Below, in pieces: positions 8,983 to 18,409 of a DNA stretch of 61,297 nucleotides. The stretch is from assembly GCF_004521965.1 (NCBI RefSeq), contig NZ_SDGK01000065.1, forward strand, positions 1-61,297, written 5' to 3'. Position 1 is the first letter of the stretch. Each line of letters begins with the position of its first letter. Below the pieces are notes generated by a model. The model worked only from the letters and a program-made list of their open reading frames with translations, was not told the origin of the DNA and searched no databases. The stretch is from Weissella cibaria. Its GTDB lineage: Bacteria; Bacillota; Bacilli; Lactobacillales; Lactobacillaceae. The translations under genes were made by a program, and so were the position numbers.

Positions 8983-11900
8983 TTGATTGATGTCAATAAG
9001 TTTGAAAGCATGCAAATCGGATTGGCTAGTCCAGACAAGATTCGCAGCTGGTCTTATGGTGAAGTTAAGAAGCCTGAGACAATCAACTATCGTACGCTCA
9101 AGCCTGAAAAGGATGGACTTTTCGACGAGCGTATCTTTGGACCTACCAAGGATTATGAATGTGCTTGCGGAAAGTACAAGCGTATTCGTTACAAGGGAAT
9201 CGTTTGTGACCGTTGCGGCGTTGAAGTAACGTCATCAAAGGTCCGTCGTGAGCGTATGGGTCACATCGAGTTGGCCGCTCCTGTATCACACATCTGGTAT
9301 TTCAAGGGAATTCCATCACGTATGGGATTGGTCTTGGATATGTCACCACGTTCATTGGAAGAGATTATCTACTTCGCATCATACGTGGTTACTAAGGCCG
9401 GTGATACACCTTTGACTGAGAAGCAATTGTTGTCAGAGCGTGAGTACCGTGAGTTGAAGGCCGAATACGGTAACGCTTTTGAAGCGGGTATGGGTGCTGA
9501 AGCTGTACAAACGTTGTTGGCAAATGCTGATCTTGAAGCTGAAGTTGAAACGTTGAAGGCAGAATTGCGTGAGGCCACTGGTCAAAAGCGTGTTCGCGCC
9601 GTTCGTCGTTTGGACATCATCGAAGCTTTCGTCAAGTCTGGTAACAAGCCAGAGTGGATGGTTATGGATGTTGTTCCAGTTATCCCACCTGACTTGCGTC
9701 CAATGGTGCAATTGGAAGGTGGACGTTTTGCAACGTCTGACTTGAACGACTTGTACCGTCGTGTTATCAACCGTAACAACCGTTTGAAGCGTTTGTTGGA
9801 GTTGAACGCGCCTGGCATTATCGTTCAAAACGAAAAGCGTATGTTGCAAGAAGCCGTCGACGCGTTGGTTGACAACGGTCGTCGCGGACGTCCTGTAACG
9901 GGTCCTGGTAACCGTCCATTGAAGTCATTGTCACACATGCTTAAGGGGAAGCAAGGACGTTTCCGGCAAAACTTGCTTGGTAAGCGTGTCGACTACTCAG
10001 GACGTTCAGTTATCGACGTTGGTCCTTTCTTGAAGATGAACCAAATGGGATTGCCACGTCCAATGGCTATGGAATTGTTCCGACCATTCATCATGAAGGA
10101 ATTGGTTGCTCGAGACTTGGCTGGTAACATTCGTGCCGCTAAGCGTATGATCGACCGTCGTGACGAAGTTGTTATGGACGTCTTGGAAGACGTTATCAAG
10201 GAGCACCCAGTTCTTTTGAACCGTGCACCAACGCTTCACCGGTTGGGAATTCAAGCGTTTGAGCCTGTCTTGGTTTCAGGTAAGGCGATGCGTTTGCACC
10301 CATTGGTTACTGAAGCTTATAACGCCGACTTTGACGGTGACCAAATGGCCATCCACGTTCCTTTGTCAGATGAAGCCCAAGCCGAAGCTCGTTTGTTGAT
10401 GCTTGCCGCTGGACACATTTTGGCACCTAAGGATGGTAAGCCTATCGTGGCCCCATCACAGGACATGGTTATCGGTAACTACTACTTGACGACTGAAGAA
10501 GCTGGTCGTGAAGGTGAAGGTATGATCTTCAAGGATATTAACGAAGCGCGTACGGCCTTCCAAAACAAGTATGTGCACTTGCACACACGTATTGGAATCC
10601 AAACGTCTTCATTCCCTGCAGAGAAGCCATTCACTGACGAGCAACGTTCACGTATCATGACGACGACTGTTGGTAAGTTGTTCTTTAACGACATCTTGCC
10701 AGTCGACTTCCCATACTTGAACGAGCCAACTGAGGCTAGCTTGCACGCCATTGACGATCGCTTCTTCATGGAGCCAGGAACTGACATCAAGGCACACTTT
10801 GCCGAGACGCCAATCTTGCCACCATTCAAGAAGGGTTACTTGTCAGACATCGTTGCCGAAGTCTACAAGATTTACAAAGTTACGGAAACGTCATTGCTAT
10901 TGGACCGCATGAAGGACTTGGGTTACGATGAGTCAACTAAGTCTGGTTTGACGGTTGGTGTGGCCGACGTTACTGACTTGAAGGAAAAGCCAGGAATCAT
11001 CGAAGAAGCTCACAAGCAAGTCGCTACTGTTTCTAAGCAATTCCGTCGTGGATTGATTACTGATGATGAGCGTTATGAGCGTGTTATTGCCATCTGGAAC
11101 CAAGCTAAGGATGACATCACGGCAAAGCTGATTGAGCACTTCGAACCTGATAACAACATCTTTATGATGTCGGATTCAGGAGCTCGTGGTAACATTTCTA
11201 ACTTTACGCAATTGGCCGGTATGCGTGGTTTGATGGCTGCGCCTAACGGACGTATCATGGAGTTGCCTATCATCGCCAACTTCCGTGAAGGATTGTCAGT
11301 TTTGGAAATGTTCTTCTCAACTCACGGTGCTCGTAAGGGTATGACTGATACGGCCTTGAAGACGGCCGATTCAGGTTACATGACTCGTCGTTTGGTTGAC
11401 GTTGCACAAGACGTTATCATTCGTGAGCTCGACTGTGGTACTGATCGTGGTTTGGATGTTTCAGCCATCATGAACGGTAACGAAGTCATCGAGTCATTGT
11501 ACGAGCGTATTTTGGGACGTTACGCACAAAAGGCCGTTATTAACCCAACGACTGGTGCAGTAATCGTTGCCCACAACGAAATGATCGACGAAGACAAGGC
11601 TAAGGCCATTGTTGAAGCCGGCGTTACGACTGTTAACATTCGCTCAGCCTTTACTTGCAACACGGAACACGGTGTCTGCGTATACGACTACGGTCGCAAC
11701 ATGGCTACTGGTGACGTTGTTGAAGTTGGTGAAGCTGTTGGTACTGTTGCCGCACAATCAATCGGTGAACCTGGTACGCAATTGACTATGCGTACGTTCC
11801 ACACTGGTGGTGTTGCCGGAAACGATATCACGCAAGGACTTCCTCGTGTGCAAGAAATCTTTGAAGCACGTAACCCTAAGGGTCGTGCGATGATTACGGA

Positions 11901-12639
11901 AGTTACTGGTGAGATTACTTCGATTGAAGAAAACCCAGCAGAACGTACTAAGGAAGTTACTGTTCAAGGTGAGACGGATACGCGTACTTACACGTTGCCT
12001 ATGACTGCACGCATGCGTGTGGCTGAAGGCGATCAAATCCACCGTGGTGAGACGTTGAACGAAGGTTCAGCTGATCCTAAGGAAATCATCCAAGTTCGAG
12101 ACACGTTGGCTACTGAAAACTACATTGTGCGTGAAGTGCAAAAGGTTTACCGTATGCAAGGTGTTGAGATCTCTGACAAGCACATCGAGGTTATGGCTCG
12201 CCAAATGCTTCGTAAGGTTCGTGTCATGGATCCGGGTGAGACGGACTTGTTGCCAGGTACGTTGATGGATATAGCGCAATTCCGTGATGCTAACGAAGAG
12301 ACGTTGTTGAAGGGTGGATTACCAGCCACAGCACGTCCAGTTTTGCTTGGTATTACCAAGGCATCATTGGAGACGAACTCATTCTTGTCAGCTGCATCAT
12401 TCCAAGAGACGACTCGTGTCTTGACTGACGCTGCTATCCGTGGAAAGAACGATCCATTGGTTGGTTTGAAGGAGAACGTTATCATCGGTAAGTTGATCCC
12501 AGCCGGTACTGGTATGAAGCAATACCAAGCTATCGAAGACAAGGTTGTTGCAGATCCTGTTGTGGTATCAACTGAAGAGGGCACGAAGATTCCTTCAATC
12601 GCTGATATTGAGAATTCAATGAACTTGCACAACGACTAA
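8983..12639 (+). CDS. rpoC: RNA polymerase beta-prime subunit
   Basis: The 1218-residue protein begins with TTG, preceded by GAAAGGGG nine bases upstream, and opens MIDVNKFE as in other Firmicutes. The N-terminal zinc ribbon has C60, C62, C75 and C78. The catalytic magnesium site NADFDGDQM has D449, D451 and D453. It is the last gene of the rpoBC transcript and is followed by a strong terminator; no str operon genes follow here. Confidence 0.97.
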   Translation: MIDVNKFESMQIGLASPDKIRSWSYGEVKKPETINYRTLKPEKDGLFDERIFGPTKDYECACGKYKRIRYKGIVCDRCGVEVTSSKVRRERMGHIELAAPVSHIWYFKGIPSRMGLVLDMSPRSLEEIIYFASYVVTKAGDTPLTEKQLLSEREYRELKAEYGNAFEAGMGAEAVQTLLANADLEAEVETLKAELREATGQKRVRAVRRLDIIEAFVKSGNKPEWMVMDVVPVIPPDLRPMVQLEGGRFATSDLNDLYRRVINRNNRLKRLLELNAPGIIVQNEKRMLQEAVDALVDNGRRGRPVTGPGNRPLKSLSHMLKGKQGRFRQNLLGKRVDYSGRSVIDVGPFLKMNQMGLPRPMAMELFRPFIMKELVARDLAGNIRAAKRMIDRRDEVVMDVLEDVIKEHPVLLNRAPTLHRLGIQAFEPVLVSGKAMRLHPLVTEAYNADFDGDQMAIHVPLSDEAQAEARLLMLAAGHILAPKDGKPIVAPSQDMVIGNYYLTTEEAGREGEGMIFKDINEARTAFQNKYVHLHTRIGIQTSSFPAEKPFTDEQRSRIMTTTVGKLFFNDILPVDFPYLNEPTEASLHAIDDRFFMEPGTDIKAHFAETPILPPFKKGYLSDIVAEVYKIYKVTETSLLLDRMKDLGYDESTKSGLTVGVADVTDLKEKPGIIEEAHKQVATVSKQFRRGLITDDERYERVIAIWNQAKDDITAKLIEHFEPDNNIFMMSDSGARGNISNFTQLAGMRGLMAAPNGRIMELPIIANFREGLSVLEMFFSTHGARKGMTDTALKTADSGYMTRRLVDVAQDVIIRELDCGTDRGLDVSAIMNGNEVIESLYERILGRYAQKAVINPTTGAVIVAHNEMIDEDKAKAIVEAGVTTVNIRSAFTCNTEHGVCVYDYGRNMATGDVVEVGEAVGTVAAQSIGEPGTQLTMRTFHTGGVAGNDITQGLPRVQEIFEARNPKGRAMITEVTGEITSIEENPAERTKEVTVQGETDTRTYTLPMTARMRVAEGDQIHRGETLNEGSADPKEIIQVRDTLATENYIVREVQKVYRMQGVEISDKHIEVMARQMLRKVRVMDPGETDLLPGTLMDIAQFRDANEETLLKGGLPATARPVLLGITKASLETNSFLSAASFQETTRVLTDAAIRGKNDPLVGLKENVIIGKLIPAGTGMKQYQAIEDKVVADPVVVSTEEGTKIPSIADIENSMNLHND

Positions 12640-12670
12640 TTTTGGTTAATCGCTGATTGTAGTTCCAAAC

Positions 12671-12716
12671 AAAAAGCACTTTAACGTGATGCGAATCTCG
12701 TTAAAGTGCTTTTTTG
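12671..12716 (+). terminator. Terminator of rpoBC
   Basis: A 16-base-pair stem (AAAAAGCACTTTAACG with CGTTAAAGTGCTTTTT) and a 12-base loop are followed by T residues. Confidence 0.92.
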
Positions 12717-12852
12717 TGTTGGCCATCAAATCTGTCACTGTATATTATTTTATGAAACAATAAATTTTAAATTGGTTCACCTATTTGTTATCTACCCCCT
12801 TTTTAGTAACCTATTCTTAGAAGAGAGATTTGTTAAAGAGGGGGATTTTAAG

Positions 12853-13134
12853 ATGCGTGATGTCGTAACTTTTGGATTTCAACAATTTATAAATGATGCG
12901 ATTTGGGCCGTCCACCAATTACCATTCGCAGCTTTGATTATTGCTTTTGTTGCGGCGCTTGTGGTTACTAAATGTGCGACGATGGCGTTGAACGTTGATA
13001 CCGCTAACGGTAATACCTTAACCCTGCTCCATCGCCGGACGGCTGCGCTAAGTATTGCAACGGGGTCAGTGCTGGGGCTTGTATTCTTTGCGTCTTTGGC
13101 ACTTAATCTAGCCGAGGTTGCGTTGAATTATTAA
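12853..13134 (+). CDS. Small two-segment membrane protein, unknown function
   Basis: The ATG at 12853 has GAGGGGG about 9 bases upstream and gives 93 residues. Two hydrophobic segments are visible, about residues 24-42 and 66-86, separated by a polar loop with RR. I do not recognise the family. Its stop codon overlaps the end of the convergent decayed gene at 13131-13513. A longer in-frame start at 12706 would lie inside the rpoC terminator and is unlikely. Confidence 0.6.
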   Translation: MRDVVTFGFQQFINDAIWAVHQLPFAALIIAFVAALVVTKCATMALNVDTANGNTLTLLHRRTAALSIATGSVLGLVFFASLALNLAEVALNY

Positions 13135-13513
13135 ACATCAGCCCGAACGTCGCCATCAGGATAGACGTAATAACGCGCAGGTGCGTATTGGCATCGTTGT
13201 ATAATGACGCTGTGATCGCCGTAGGGACCCGTCTGATGAGGGTGAGGCAATGGCGGTCATGCCAACTGAATCAGTGATGTGTAAATGAGTATAGACCTTC
13301 TTGATGTACTGTTGTGTATCAGGATCACCAGTGGTCTTTTTTTGTGTTCTCTTAATAGTAGTATTAACTTGGCCAGCCGTTAGAACGAGCTGTGAAGCAT
13401 CAGTTATCTGTTTAGGATGAGCAATGCGGTAGAGCTGGCCACTGACTGCTGAAACCGGCGAGTAGTCCGGCTACCCAGAGTGTGTTTAGTAACAAACGTG
13501 CTTTGCGACTCAT
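13131..13513 (-). pseudogene. Decayed gene for a small secreted or membrane-anchored protein
   Basis: On the minus strand GGAGGTG precedes an ATG (13511-13513) and a signal-peptide-like start (MSRKARLLLNTLWVAGLLAG). That frame stops after about 33 residues. The continuation is clear in another frame (GQLYRIAHPKQITDASQLVL and onward through KKVYTHLHITD), and after a second frame change it ends with ARYYVYPDGDVRADV and a stop at 13131. Two frameshifts therefore interrupt one ancestral reading frame of roughly 125 codons. The family is not recognised. Confidence 0.65.
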
Positions 13514-13585
13514 GAGGCACCTCCAATAGTGTTAGCATATAGTCGAAATTTGAATAATGTGTGGCGCCCGTGTAAAAGTGATGAC

Positions 13586-13616
13586 TTGACTTGAACCGTG
13601 GTTTAAGGTGTATAGT
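13586..13616 (+). promoter_or_regulatory. MerR-type promoter and operator of the alcohol dehydrogenase
   Basis: TTGACT (13586-13591) and TATAGT (13611-13616) are separated by 19 bases, the overlong spacing typical of MerR-family activated promoters. The spacer holds a dyad, CTTGAACC-GT-GGTTTAAG, with one mismatch. This is the arrangement used by aldehyde-sensing MerR/NmlR/AdhR regulators. No merR gene lies nearby. Confidence 0.7.
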
Positions 13617-13665
13617 ATAACCTTACAATATTGGTTGAGGTACCGAATAACGGAGGTATGTTAAA

Positions 13666-14865
13666 ATGGAAGATTTTCGCTTTGTAAATAAGACGGATAT
13701 TCGCTTTGGAAAGAACCACATTGACGAAGAATTGCACGACGCTGTTGCGCAATATGGTCAAAATGTGTTGTTGGCTTACGGTGGTGGGTCAATTAAGCGT
13801 TCAGGTTTGTATGAGCGTGTGATGAAGGCTTTGGAAGGGTTGAATGTTGTCGAATTGACAGGTATCGCCCCAAACCCAAAGATTGATTCAGTTCGCGAAG
13901 GACAACGCTTGGCTAAGGAACATGATATCGATGTTATTTTGGCCGTTGGTGGTGGATCGGTTATTGACGCATCTAAGGTTATCGCATCAGCTAAGTTCTA
14001 TGATGGCGATGCTTGGGATTTGGTTGCCGACCGCGGTGTTAAATCACGTCAAAACATCGATCAATTGCCAGTTGTCGACATTTTGACATTGGCTGCAACG
14101 GGAACTGAGATGAACCCTGGCTCTGTTATCTCAAACCCAGAGCTAAAAGTCAAGGTTGGTACATACGGACCAAACACACCCGCTGTGTCATTCTTAGATC
14201 CACAATTGACGTACTCAGTTTCTAAGTGGCAAACAGCCGCTGGATCATTCGATATTTTCTCACACTTGGCTGAGCAATACTTTGATCGTGCAAACGATAC
14301 GGATATTTCAGATGGTATGATTGAAGGAATGATGCGTGCAGTTATCAAGTGGGCACCAGTTGCTTTGGCAACGCCTGACCACTACGAAGCACGTGCTAAC
14401 TTGATGTGGGCTTCAACAATGGCCTTGAACGGCTTAGTTCGTTCAGGTAACATAAACGGCTGGACAGTGCACCCTATCGAGCACGAATTATCAGCTTACT
14501 ACGACATCACTCACGGTGTTGGGTTGGGAATTTTGACGCCACGTTGGATGAAGCGTTCTTTGTCAGCTGAAACGGTTGCTAAGTTTGCCCGTTTCGGTCG
14601 CAACGTTTGGTCAATTCAAGATGATGATGATCAAGTAGTTGCTGAAAAGGCAATCCAAGCAACGTATGACTGGATTAAGTCTTTGGACATTCCAATGACG
14701 TTGCAAGGTGTTGAAATCAATGATGACACGAACTTCCGTGCAATGGCTGAATCAGCTGTTAAGATTGGTCGTTTGGACCAAGAAGGTGGTTACGTGAACT
14801 TGACGGTCGATGATGTTGTGGCTTTGTACCAAGCATCAATGACGACAGATGGTTTCGAAGATTAA
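13666..14865 (+). CDS. Iron-containing alcohol dehydrogenase (YqhD/BDH type)
   Basis: The 399-residue protein belongs to the group III metal-dependent alcohol dehydrogenases, closest by pattern to the NADPH-dependent butanol/aldehyde reductase subgroup. The nucleotide-binding GGGS motif is seen twice near residues 39-42 and 96-99, followed by the metal-binding region (FDIFSHLAEQYF) and HPIEHELSAYYDITHG with the conserved histidines. It reduces aldehydes to alcohols in the cytoplasm. CGGAGG lies 9-14 bases upstream of the ATG. It stands alone between a MerR-type promoter and a terminator, which suggests induction by reactive aldehydes. Confidence 0.9.
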   Translation: MEDFRFVNKTDIRFGKNHIDEELHDAVAQYGQNVLLAYGGGSIKRSGLYERVMKALEGLNVVELTGIAPNPKIDSVREGQRLAKEHDIDVILAVGGGSVIDASKVIASAKFYDGDAWDLVADRGVKSRQNIDQLPVVDILTLAATGTEMNPGSVISNPELKVKVGTYGPNTPAVSFLDPQLTYSVSKWQTAAGSFDIFSHLAEQYFDRANDTDISDGMIEGMMRAVIKWAPVALATPDHYEARANLMWASTMALNGLVRSGNINGWTVHPIEHELSAYYDITHGVGLGILTPRWMKRSLSAETVAKFARFGRNVWSIQDDDDQVVAEKAIQATYDWIKSLDIPMTLQGVEINDDTNFRAMAESAVKIGRLDQEGGYVNLTVDDVVALYQASMTTDGFED

Positions 14866-14873
14866 TTGTTATT

Positions 14874-14922
14874 AAAAAATGCTACATGGCAGTTGAAATG
14901 ACGAGCCGTGCAGCATTTTTAT
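14874..14922 (+). terminator. Terminator of the alcohol dehydrogenase gene
   Basis: AAAAAATGCT pairs with AGCATTTTT across an imperfect stem that also includes GGC/GCC; a T-rich tail follows. Confidence 0.8.
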
Positions 14923-15023
14923 TTTGCACTTATCATATGTTTTGAACATGTTTAATATATATAATTTATTTTAATTTATACCATATTATATTTATTTTTT
15001 TATAATGAGGATGCATTCGATTA

Positions 15024-15172
15024 ATGGATGAAAATGACGATTTATTGAAACGCAGAAGCAAGAATATCTGGATCAACTAAAGGGTGATGAACTAAACGAT
15101 ACGACGATTAAAGAATTTGTACATAGCCATCACGATTTAATGAAAGTACTAGCTGATTACGATATGAAGTAG
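15024..15172 (+). pseudogene. Possible frameshifted small gene
   Basis: An ATG at 15024 opens MDENDDLL and then stops early, while the neighbouring frame continues smoothly through EYLDQLKGDELNDTTIKEFV to a stop at 15170-15172. One frameshift near 15045 would join them into an acidic protein of about 48 residues. The family is not recognised and both parts are short, so this is tentative. The surrounding stretch 14923-15232 is AT-rich and otherwise shows nothing. Confidence 0.3.
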
Positions 15173-15232
15173 ACTTAAAAATATGAATAGATTAGTGGTC
15201 TGGACTTCTATAATTGGGAGATAAGTTTCGTT

Positions 15233-15382
15233 ATGTGGGAAATAATTAAAAAGATATTACTATTACCGTGGGCATTACTGGTGTTTTTTATTACAGCTTG
15301 GTTTTATTTAGGACTTTTTCTTTTAGGAATTGGGGTACTAATCGTCCTTTGGGTGCTGATTTCTACGGCATTTAGCATGTAA
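15233..15382 (+). CDS. Small hydrophobic membrane protein, unknown
   Basis: An ATG at 15233 gives 49 residues: a basic start (MWEIIKKILLLPW) followed by about 35 nearly uninterrupted hydrophobic residues, likely one or two membrane spans. GGGAG lies 12 bases upstream, rather far. I cannot assign a family. A membrane peptide or toxin-like peptide is possible, but no antitoxin RNA is evident. Confidence 0.4.
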   Translation: MWEIIKKILLLPWALLVFFITAWFYLGLFLLGIGVLIVLWVLISTAFSM

Positions 15383-15419
15383 AAAAATCATGCAAGGAGT
15401 ACCTGGTTGTGAAAGAAGG

Positions 15420-15441
15420 CGCGGTGATGGGATTCACCGCG
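15420..15441 (+). terminator. Hairpin, possible terminator
   Basis: CGCGGTGA and TCACCGCG form a perfect 8-base-pair stem with a six-base loop, followed by AATTATTATTATT. The tail is not a pure T-run, so termination is uncertain. It separates the small membrane ORF from the GNAT gene. Confidence 0.45.
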
Positions 15442-15553
15442 AATTATTATTATGACTGATGTTATTATGCGCGTTAGTGGTGACGAAACTGTTGGGAATT
15501 ATGGGATTCATCCGGCGTATAATGGTATTATGTGACGGAAGTGAGGACTACCA

Positions 15554-16078
15554 ATGGCAACAATAACTTACCGACAGGCGACCATGGCTGACGCCGATGA
15601 CATCTGGAAAATTATTGCGGATGCAAAGGCCGTGATGTCGATTGATCAGAATCCACAATGGGATAATGGTTACCCATCCCCAGAAATCATCAAAGCAGAT
15701 ATCGCAAAAGGTTATGCGTATGTATTATTGCTTGGCGATGAAGTCGTCGCAACCGCAACCTTGTGGCAAGAAAGGGATGTGAACTACCAACGTCTTCAGG
15801 ATGGACGGTGGCAATATCCCACTAAAAGACGCCCATATGCCATTATTCATCGAATGGCGGTATCTTTCCAACACCAAGGTTACCACCTGTCTACAGTGCT
15901 GTTTATGCACCTATTTGAGACAGCTCGGGCGAAAGGCATAACGTATCTGCGTATTGATACCCATACCAAGAACAAAAAGATGCAGGCAATCAGCGTGCGA
16001 CGTGGCTTTACATATCGTGGTAAATTAGCTGGTGATCGGGTCGCATATGATATTGATTTAAATGAGAGCGAGAACTAA
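15554..16078 (+). CDS. GNAT family N-acetyltransferase
   Basis: The 174-residue protein has the GNAT fold order: an N-terminal YRQATMADADDIWKI strand/helix, a central sheet around YAIIHRMAVSFQHQG, which corresponds to the acetyl-CoA binding motif A, and a C-terminal motif with RRGFTYRGKL. It should transfer acetyl groups from acetyl-CoA; the acceptor is unknown. GTGAGGAC precedes the ATG. The stop lies 4 bases before the RlmA-like methyltransferase, so the two are probably one operon. Confidence 0.8.
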   Translation: MATITYRQATMADADDIWKIIADAKAVMSIDQNPQWDNGYPSPEIIKADIAKGYAYVLLLGDEVVATATLWQERDVNYQRLQDGRWQYPTKRRPYAIIHRMAVSFQHQGYHLSTVLFMHLFETARAKGITYLRIDTHTKNKKMQAISVRRGFTYRGKLAGDRVAYDIDLNESEN

Positions 16079-16082
16079 AAAC

Positions 16083-16931
16083 ATGAAGAAAATTGAAAAA
16101 GGGGCGCAGTTTGTGACGGAACATCTCGACATGTTCCGTTGTACCGTTGACGGTGAACCCTATGATCACGTAGAAGGCAACAGTTTGGTTTGTGCGCATA
16201 ACCATCGGCTTGATATCAATAAGAAGGGTACACTTTACTTTCTGAATCACGCGGTGAACACAGAGTACGATGATGCCATGTTGGCAGCGCGTCGTCGAGT
16301 GCTAACGGCTGGACTATTCGATGGTATTGTCGATGCTGTCAATGAAGCATTGCCAAGGACTGCCCAACGCATTATGGATGTCGGCACGGGTGAGGGAACG
16401 CCATTTGCCCGGTTACTTGCGAAGCGTGGCAACATCGACACTGGGATTGGGTTTGATATTTCAAAGGCAGGGGTTAACCTAGCGACGCAGCTTGAGACGG
16501 ATGCGTTCTTTGCGGTTGCAGATTTAGCGAACTTACCATTTAATGACGATAGTTTTGATAGTATTGTTGAATTCTTTTCACCAAGTGCATATGAAGAATT
16601 CAAGCGTGTTCTGGCGCCTGAGGGAACGTTGGTCAAAGTCGTACCAGCGTCAGGTTACTTGCATGAATTGCGTGAAATGCTTTATCCAGTTGATTCACCA
16701 AATCATACTTACAGTAACCAAAAAGTGGTTGATCGCTTTATGGAGAACTATCCTACAGCTACACAAAAAGAAATTTCTTATCAATGGCCAATTCCAGCGG
16801 ATCTGTATGTTGACCTGTTACACATGACGCCACTTCACTGGGGAGCTCGGCCAGAAGCCCAAGCCGCAGCGGAAGCAATCCCCTTGCCAGCTGTGACAAT
16901 TAACGTGGTTGTCTTGACAGTGAAACAGTAA
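16083..16931 (+). CDS. RlmA-like rRNA guanine-N1 methyltransferase
   Basis: The 282-residue protein resembles RlmA(I/II)/TlrB: an N-terminal zinc-ribbon-like segment followed by a class I SAM methyltransferase with motif I (MDVGTGEG, near residue 98). RlmA enzymes methylate G745/G748 of 23S rRNA. In the ribbon the usual CPxC is C20-T-V-D23, followed by C37 and H41, so one ligand is Asp instead of Cys. The ATG at 16083 is preferred because GAGAGCGAG lies upstream; an ATG at 16062 inside the GNAT gene has no ribosome binding site. Target site is inferred from the family only. Confidence 0.75.
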   Translation: MKKIEKGAQFVTEHLDMFRCTVDGEPYDHVEGNSLVCAHNHRLDINKKGTLYFLNHAVNTEYDDAMLAARRRVLTAGLFDGIVDAVNEALPRTAQRIMDVGTGEGTPFARLLAKRGNIDTGIGFDISKAGVNLATQLETDAFFAVADLANLPFNDDSFDSIVEFFSPSAYEEFKRVLAPEGTLVKVVPASGYLHELREMLYPVDSPNHTYSNQKVVDRFMENYPTATQKEISYQWPIPADLYVDLLHMTPLHWGARPEAQAAAEAIPLPAVTINVVVLTVKQ

Positions 16932-16940
16932 TTCACAGCG

Positions 16941-16983
16941 TGTGGATAAAATAAGCCTTTATCCACAATTTGGGTGTGGAAAA
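16941..16983 (+). promoter_or_regulatory. Cluster of DnaA boxes forming a hairpin
   Basis: TGTGGATAA (16941-16949) and TTATCCACA (16959-16967) are two perfect consensus DnaA boxes in inverted orientation, and together they make a 10-base-pair stem with a 7-base loop. TGTGGAAAA (16975-16983) is a third box with one mismatch. The stretch lies between the RlmA-like gene and the XRE regulator. It may bind DnaA, or simply act as a weak terminator. Confidence 0.55.
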
Positions 16984-17068
16984 ATAGTTGAATGTTCGTT
17001 AAAATAGAGAAGTAAACGGCGTTTAACGCGGCTTACGATTATTTTAGTGAGAACGGAGTACAACGCAC

Positions 17069-17470
17069 ATGTTTCCAGATCGTCTGCGTGAGTTGCGTAA
17101 AGGACGCAATATCACATTGGAAACCTTGGCAGAAGAGATGAATAAGCATCTCGAGCCGGGGCAAAAACCAAATACAGCCGCGCAAATCGGAAACTGGGAG
17201 CGTGGTGATCGATCACCATCGTACATTGAAGTACGCAAGTTAGCGGACTTCTTTAATGTATCTATGGATTTTCTGGTTGGCCGCGCCATGTCAGAGAAGA
17301 CGGATTTGTCTTTGCTGTTCCTGTCAGGTAAGGAAATCGATTTTAACGGTAAGCCTTTGACTGACCAGCAACGGTTTGATATTTTCCAGTATGTTAATTC
17401 ATACTTGAACCCAGTTTCGTTTACGTCAGATGACGATGTGCGAAGTAACCATCAAGAGAGTCTTTTCTAA
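17069..17470 (+). CDS. XRE family transcriptional regulator
   Basis: The 133-residue protein begins with a Cro/CI-type helix-turn-helix (residues 3-72; TLETLAEEMN, the recognition part NWERGDRSPS and LADFFNVSMDFLVG). The C-terminal part contains DFNGKPLTDQQR, a segment common in Firmicutes XRE regulators of this size. The target is unknown. It is preceded by a DnaA-box hairpin and followed after 18 bases by a methyltransferase-like gene, with which it is probably co-transcribed. Confidence 0.85.
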   Translation: MFPDRLRELRKGRNITLETLAEEMNKHLEPGQKPNTAAQIGNWERGDRSPSYIEVRKLADFFNVSMDFLVGRAMSEKTDLSLLFLSGKEIDFNGKPLTDQQRFDIFQYVNSYLNPVSFTSDDDVRSNHQESLF

Positions 17471-17488
17471 CCAATTAGAGGAAACGAT

Positions 17489-18331
17489 ATGACAACGAAC
17501 CAAATAATTCGGTTTGGATCTGGCCGACAGCTCACTGAGATAGATTATCTTAGTGAGCTGTTGCCATATTTGGACCGTTATCAAAATATCCCCACTATTA
17601 AGCACTTGATTGAACAAGCCGTGGCGACGATTAATGATTTAAATAATGGCATCCTACCAAGCACGTTACCGACGATGGAAATCCCAGAGTCGGTGGTGGC
17701 AGAATTGGAACAATATGTTTTAAAAGCATATCCGAACGACGCCACGAAGGGTAATGCTCTCTGGCAAACTTTGACGGAACCGTTAGAAGACGTCGATTTT
17801 ATGCTCCGTCATTTGCGGGATGCATTAATCGAGTACTTTAGTATGTATGCGTATGTGTCGAACAGGTTTATTCAAGATTTGTCAGCGTACACGAATGGCC
17901 TACCAGTCTTAGAAATAATGGCAGGACATGGTTATATTTCAGCTGGCCTTCGCGCAGTTGCCCCAGCGCAAACGATTATTGCGACTGATAATGAGGACTG
18001 GCGCACACAACCAGATCCAATAACTGCCAAGCCAGTTACTGACGTTGAAAACTTAGATGCGATTGCGGCATTGGACACTTACGGCGAAAACGTGGCAACT
18101 GTGATTATGAGTTGGGCGCCTGATACCACGGACGCTGACTGGCAAGTCTTACAGTATATCCGTGATAATCGCTATCGCTTTGATTTTAATTTATTGGTCA
18201 TCGGCGAAAAAGATGGTGCGACGGATTCGGATGTCTTTTGGCAAGAAGCGACGTTACATGAAGTGGCAGAATTAAATGACGACCACACGTCATTTGATTT
18301 AATTGATGAACGTGTCTACGTTGTTGAATAG
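17489..18331 (+). CDS. Putative SAM-dependent methyltransferase
   Basis: The 280-residue protein has a helical N-terminal half (residues 1-125) and a Rossmann-like C-terminal half with a motif I-like segment (LEIMAGHGYISAGL, near residue 140) and an acidic strand end (IIATDNED). This fits a class I methyltransferase; IMSWAPD sits where the catalytic loop would be. The substrate is unknown. It follows the XRE regulator and ends at a strong terminator, so the pair forms a self-contained two-gene unit. Confidence 0.65.
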   Translation: MTTNQIIRFGSGRQLTEIDYLSELLPYLDRYQNIPTIKHLIEQAVATINDLNNGILPSTLPTMEIPESVVAELEQYVLKAYPNDATKGNALWQTLTEPLEDVDFMLRHLRDALIEYFSMYAYVSNRFIQDLSAYTNGLPVLEIMAGHGYISAGLRAVAPAQTIIATDNEDWRTQPDPITAKPVTDVENLDAIAALDTYGENVATVIMSWAPDTTDADWQVLQYIRDNRYRFDFNLLVIGEKDGATDSDVFWQEATLHEVAELNDDHTSFDLIDERVYVVE

Positions 18332-18341
18332 TGATGAGATT

Positions 18342-18385
18342 GACAGTTATCTAACGCCAATTAGGCGTTGGATAACTGTTTTTTT
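18342..18385 (+). terminator. Strong intrinsic terminator
   Basis: A 16-base-pair stem (ACAGTTATCTAACGCC with GGCGTTGGATAACTGT) with a five-base loop is followed by seven T residues. Confidence 0.93.
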
Positions 18386-18409
18386 AATTGGTATGAGTTA
18401 AATTGACTG

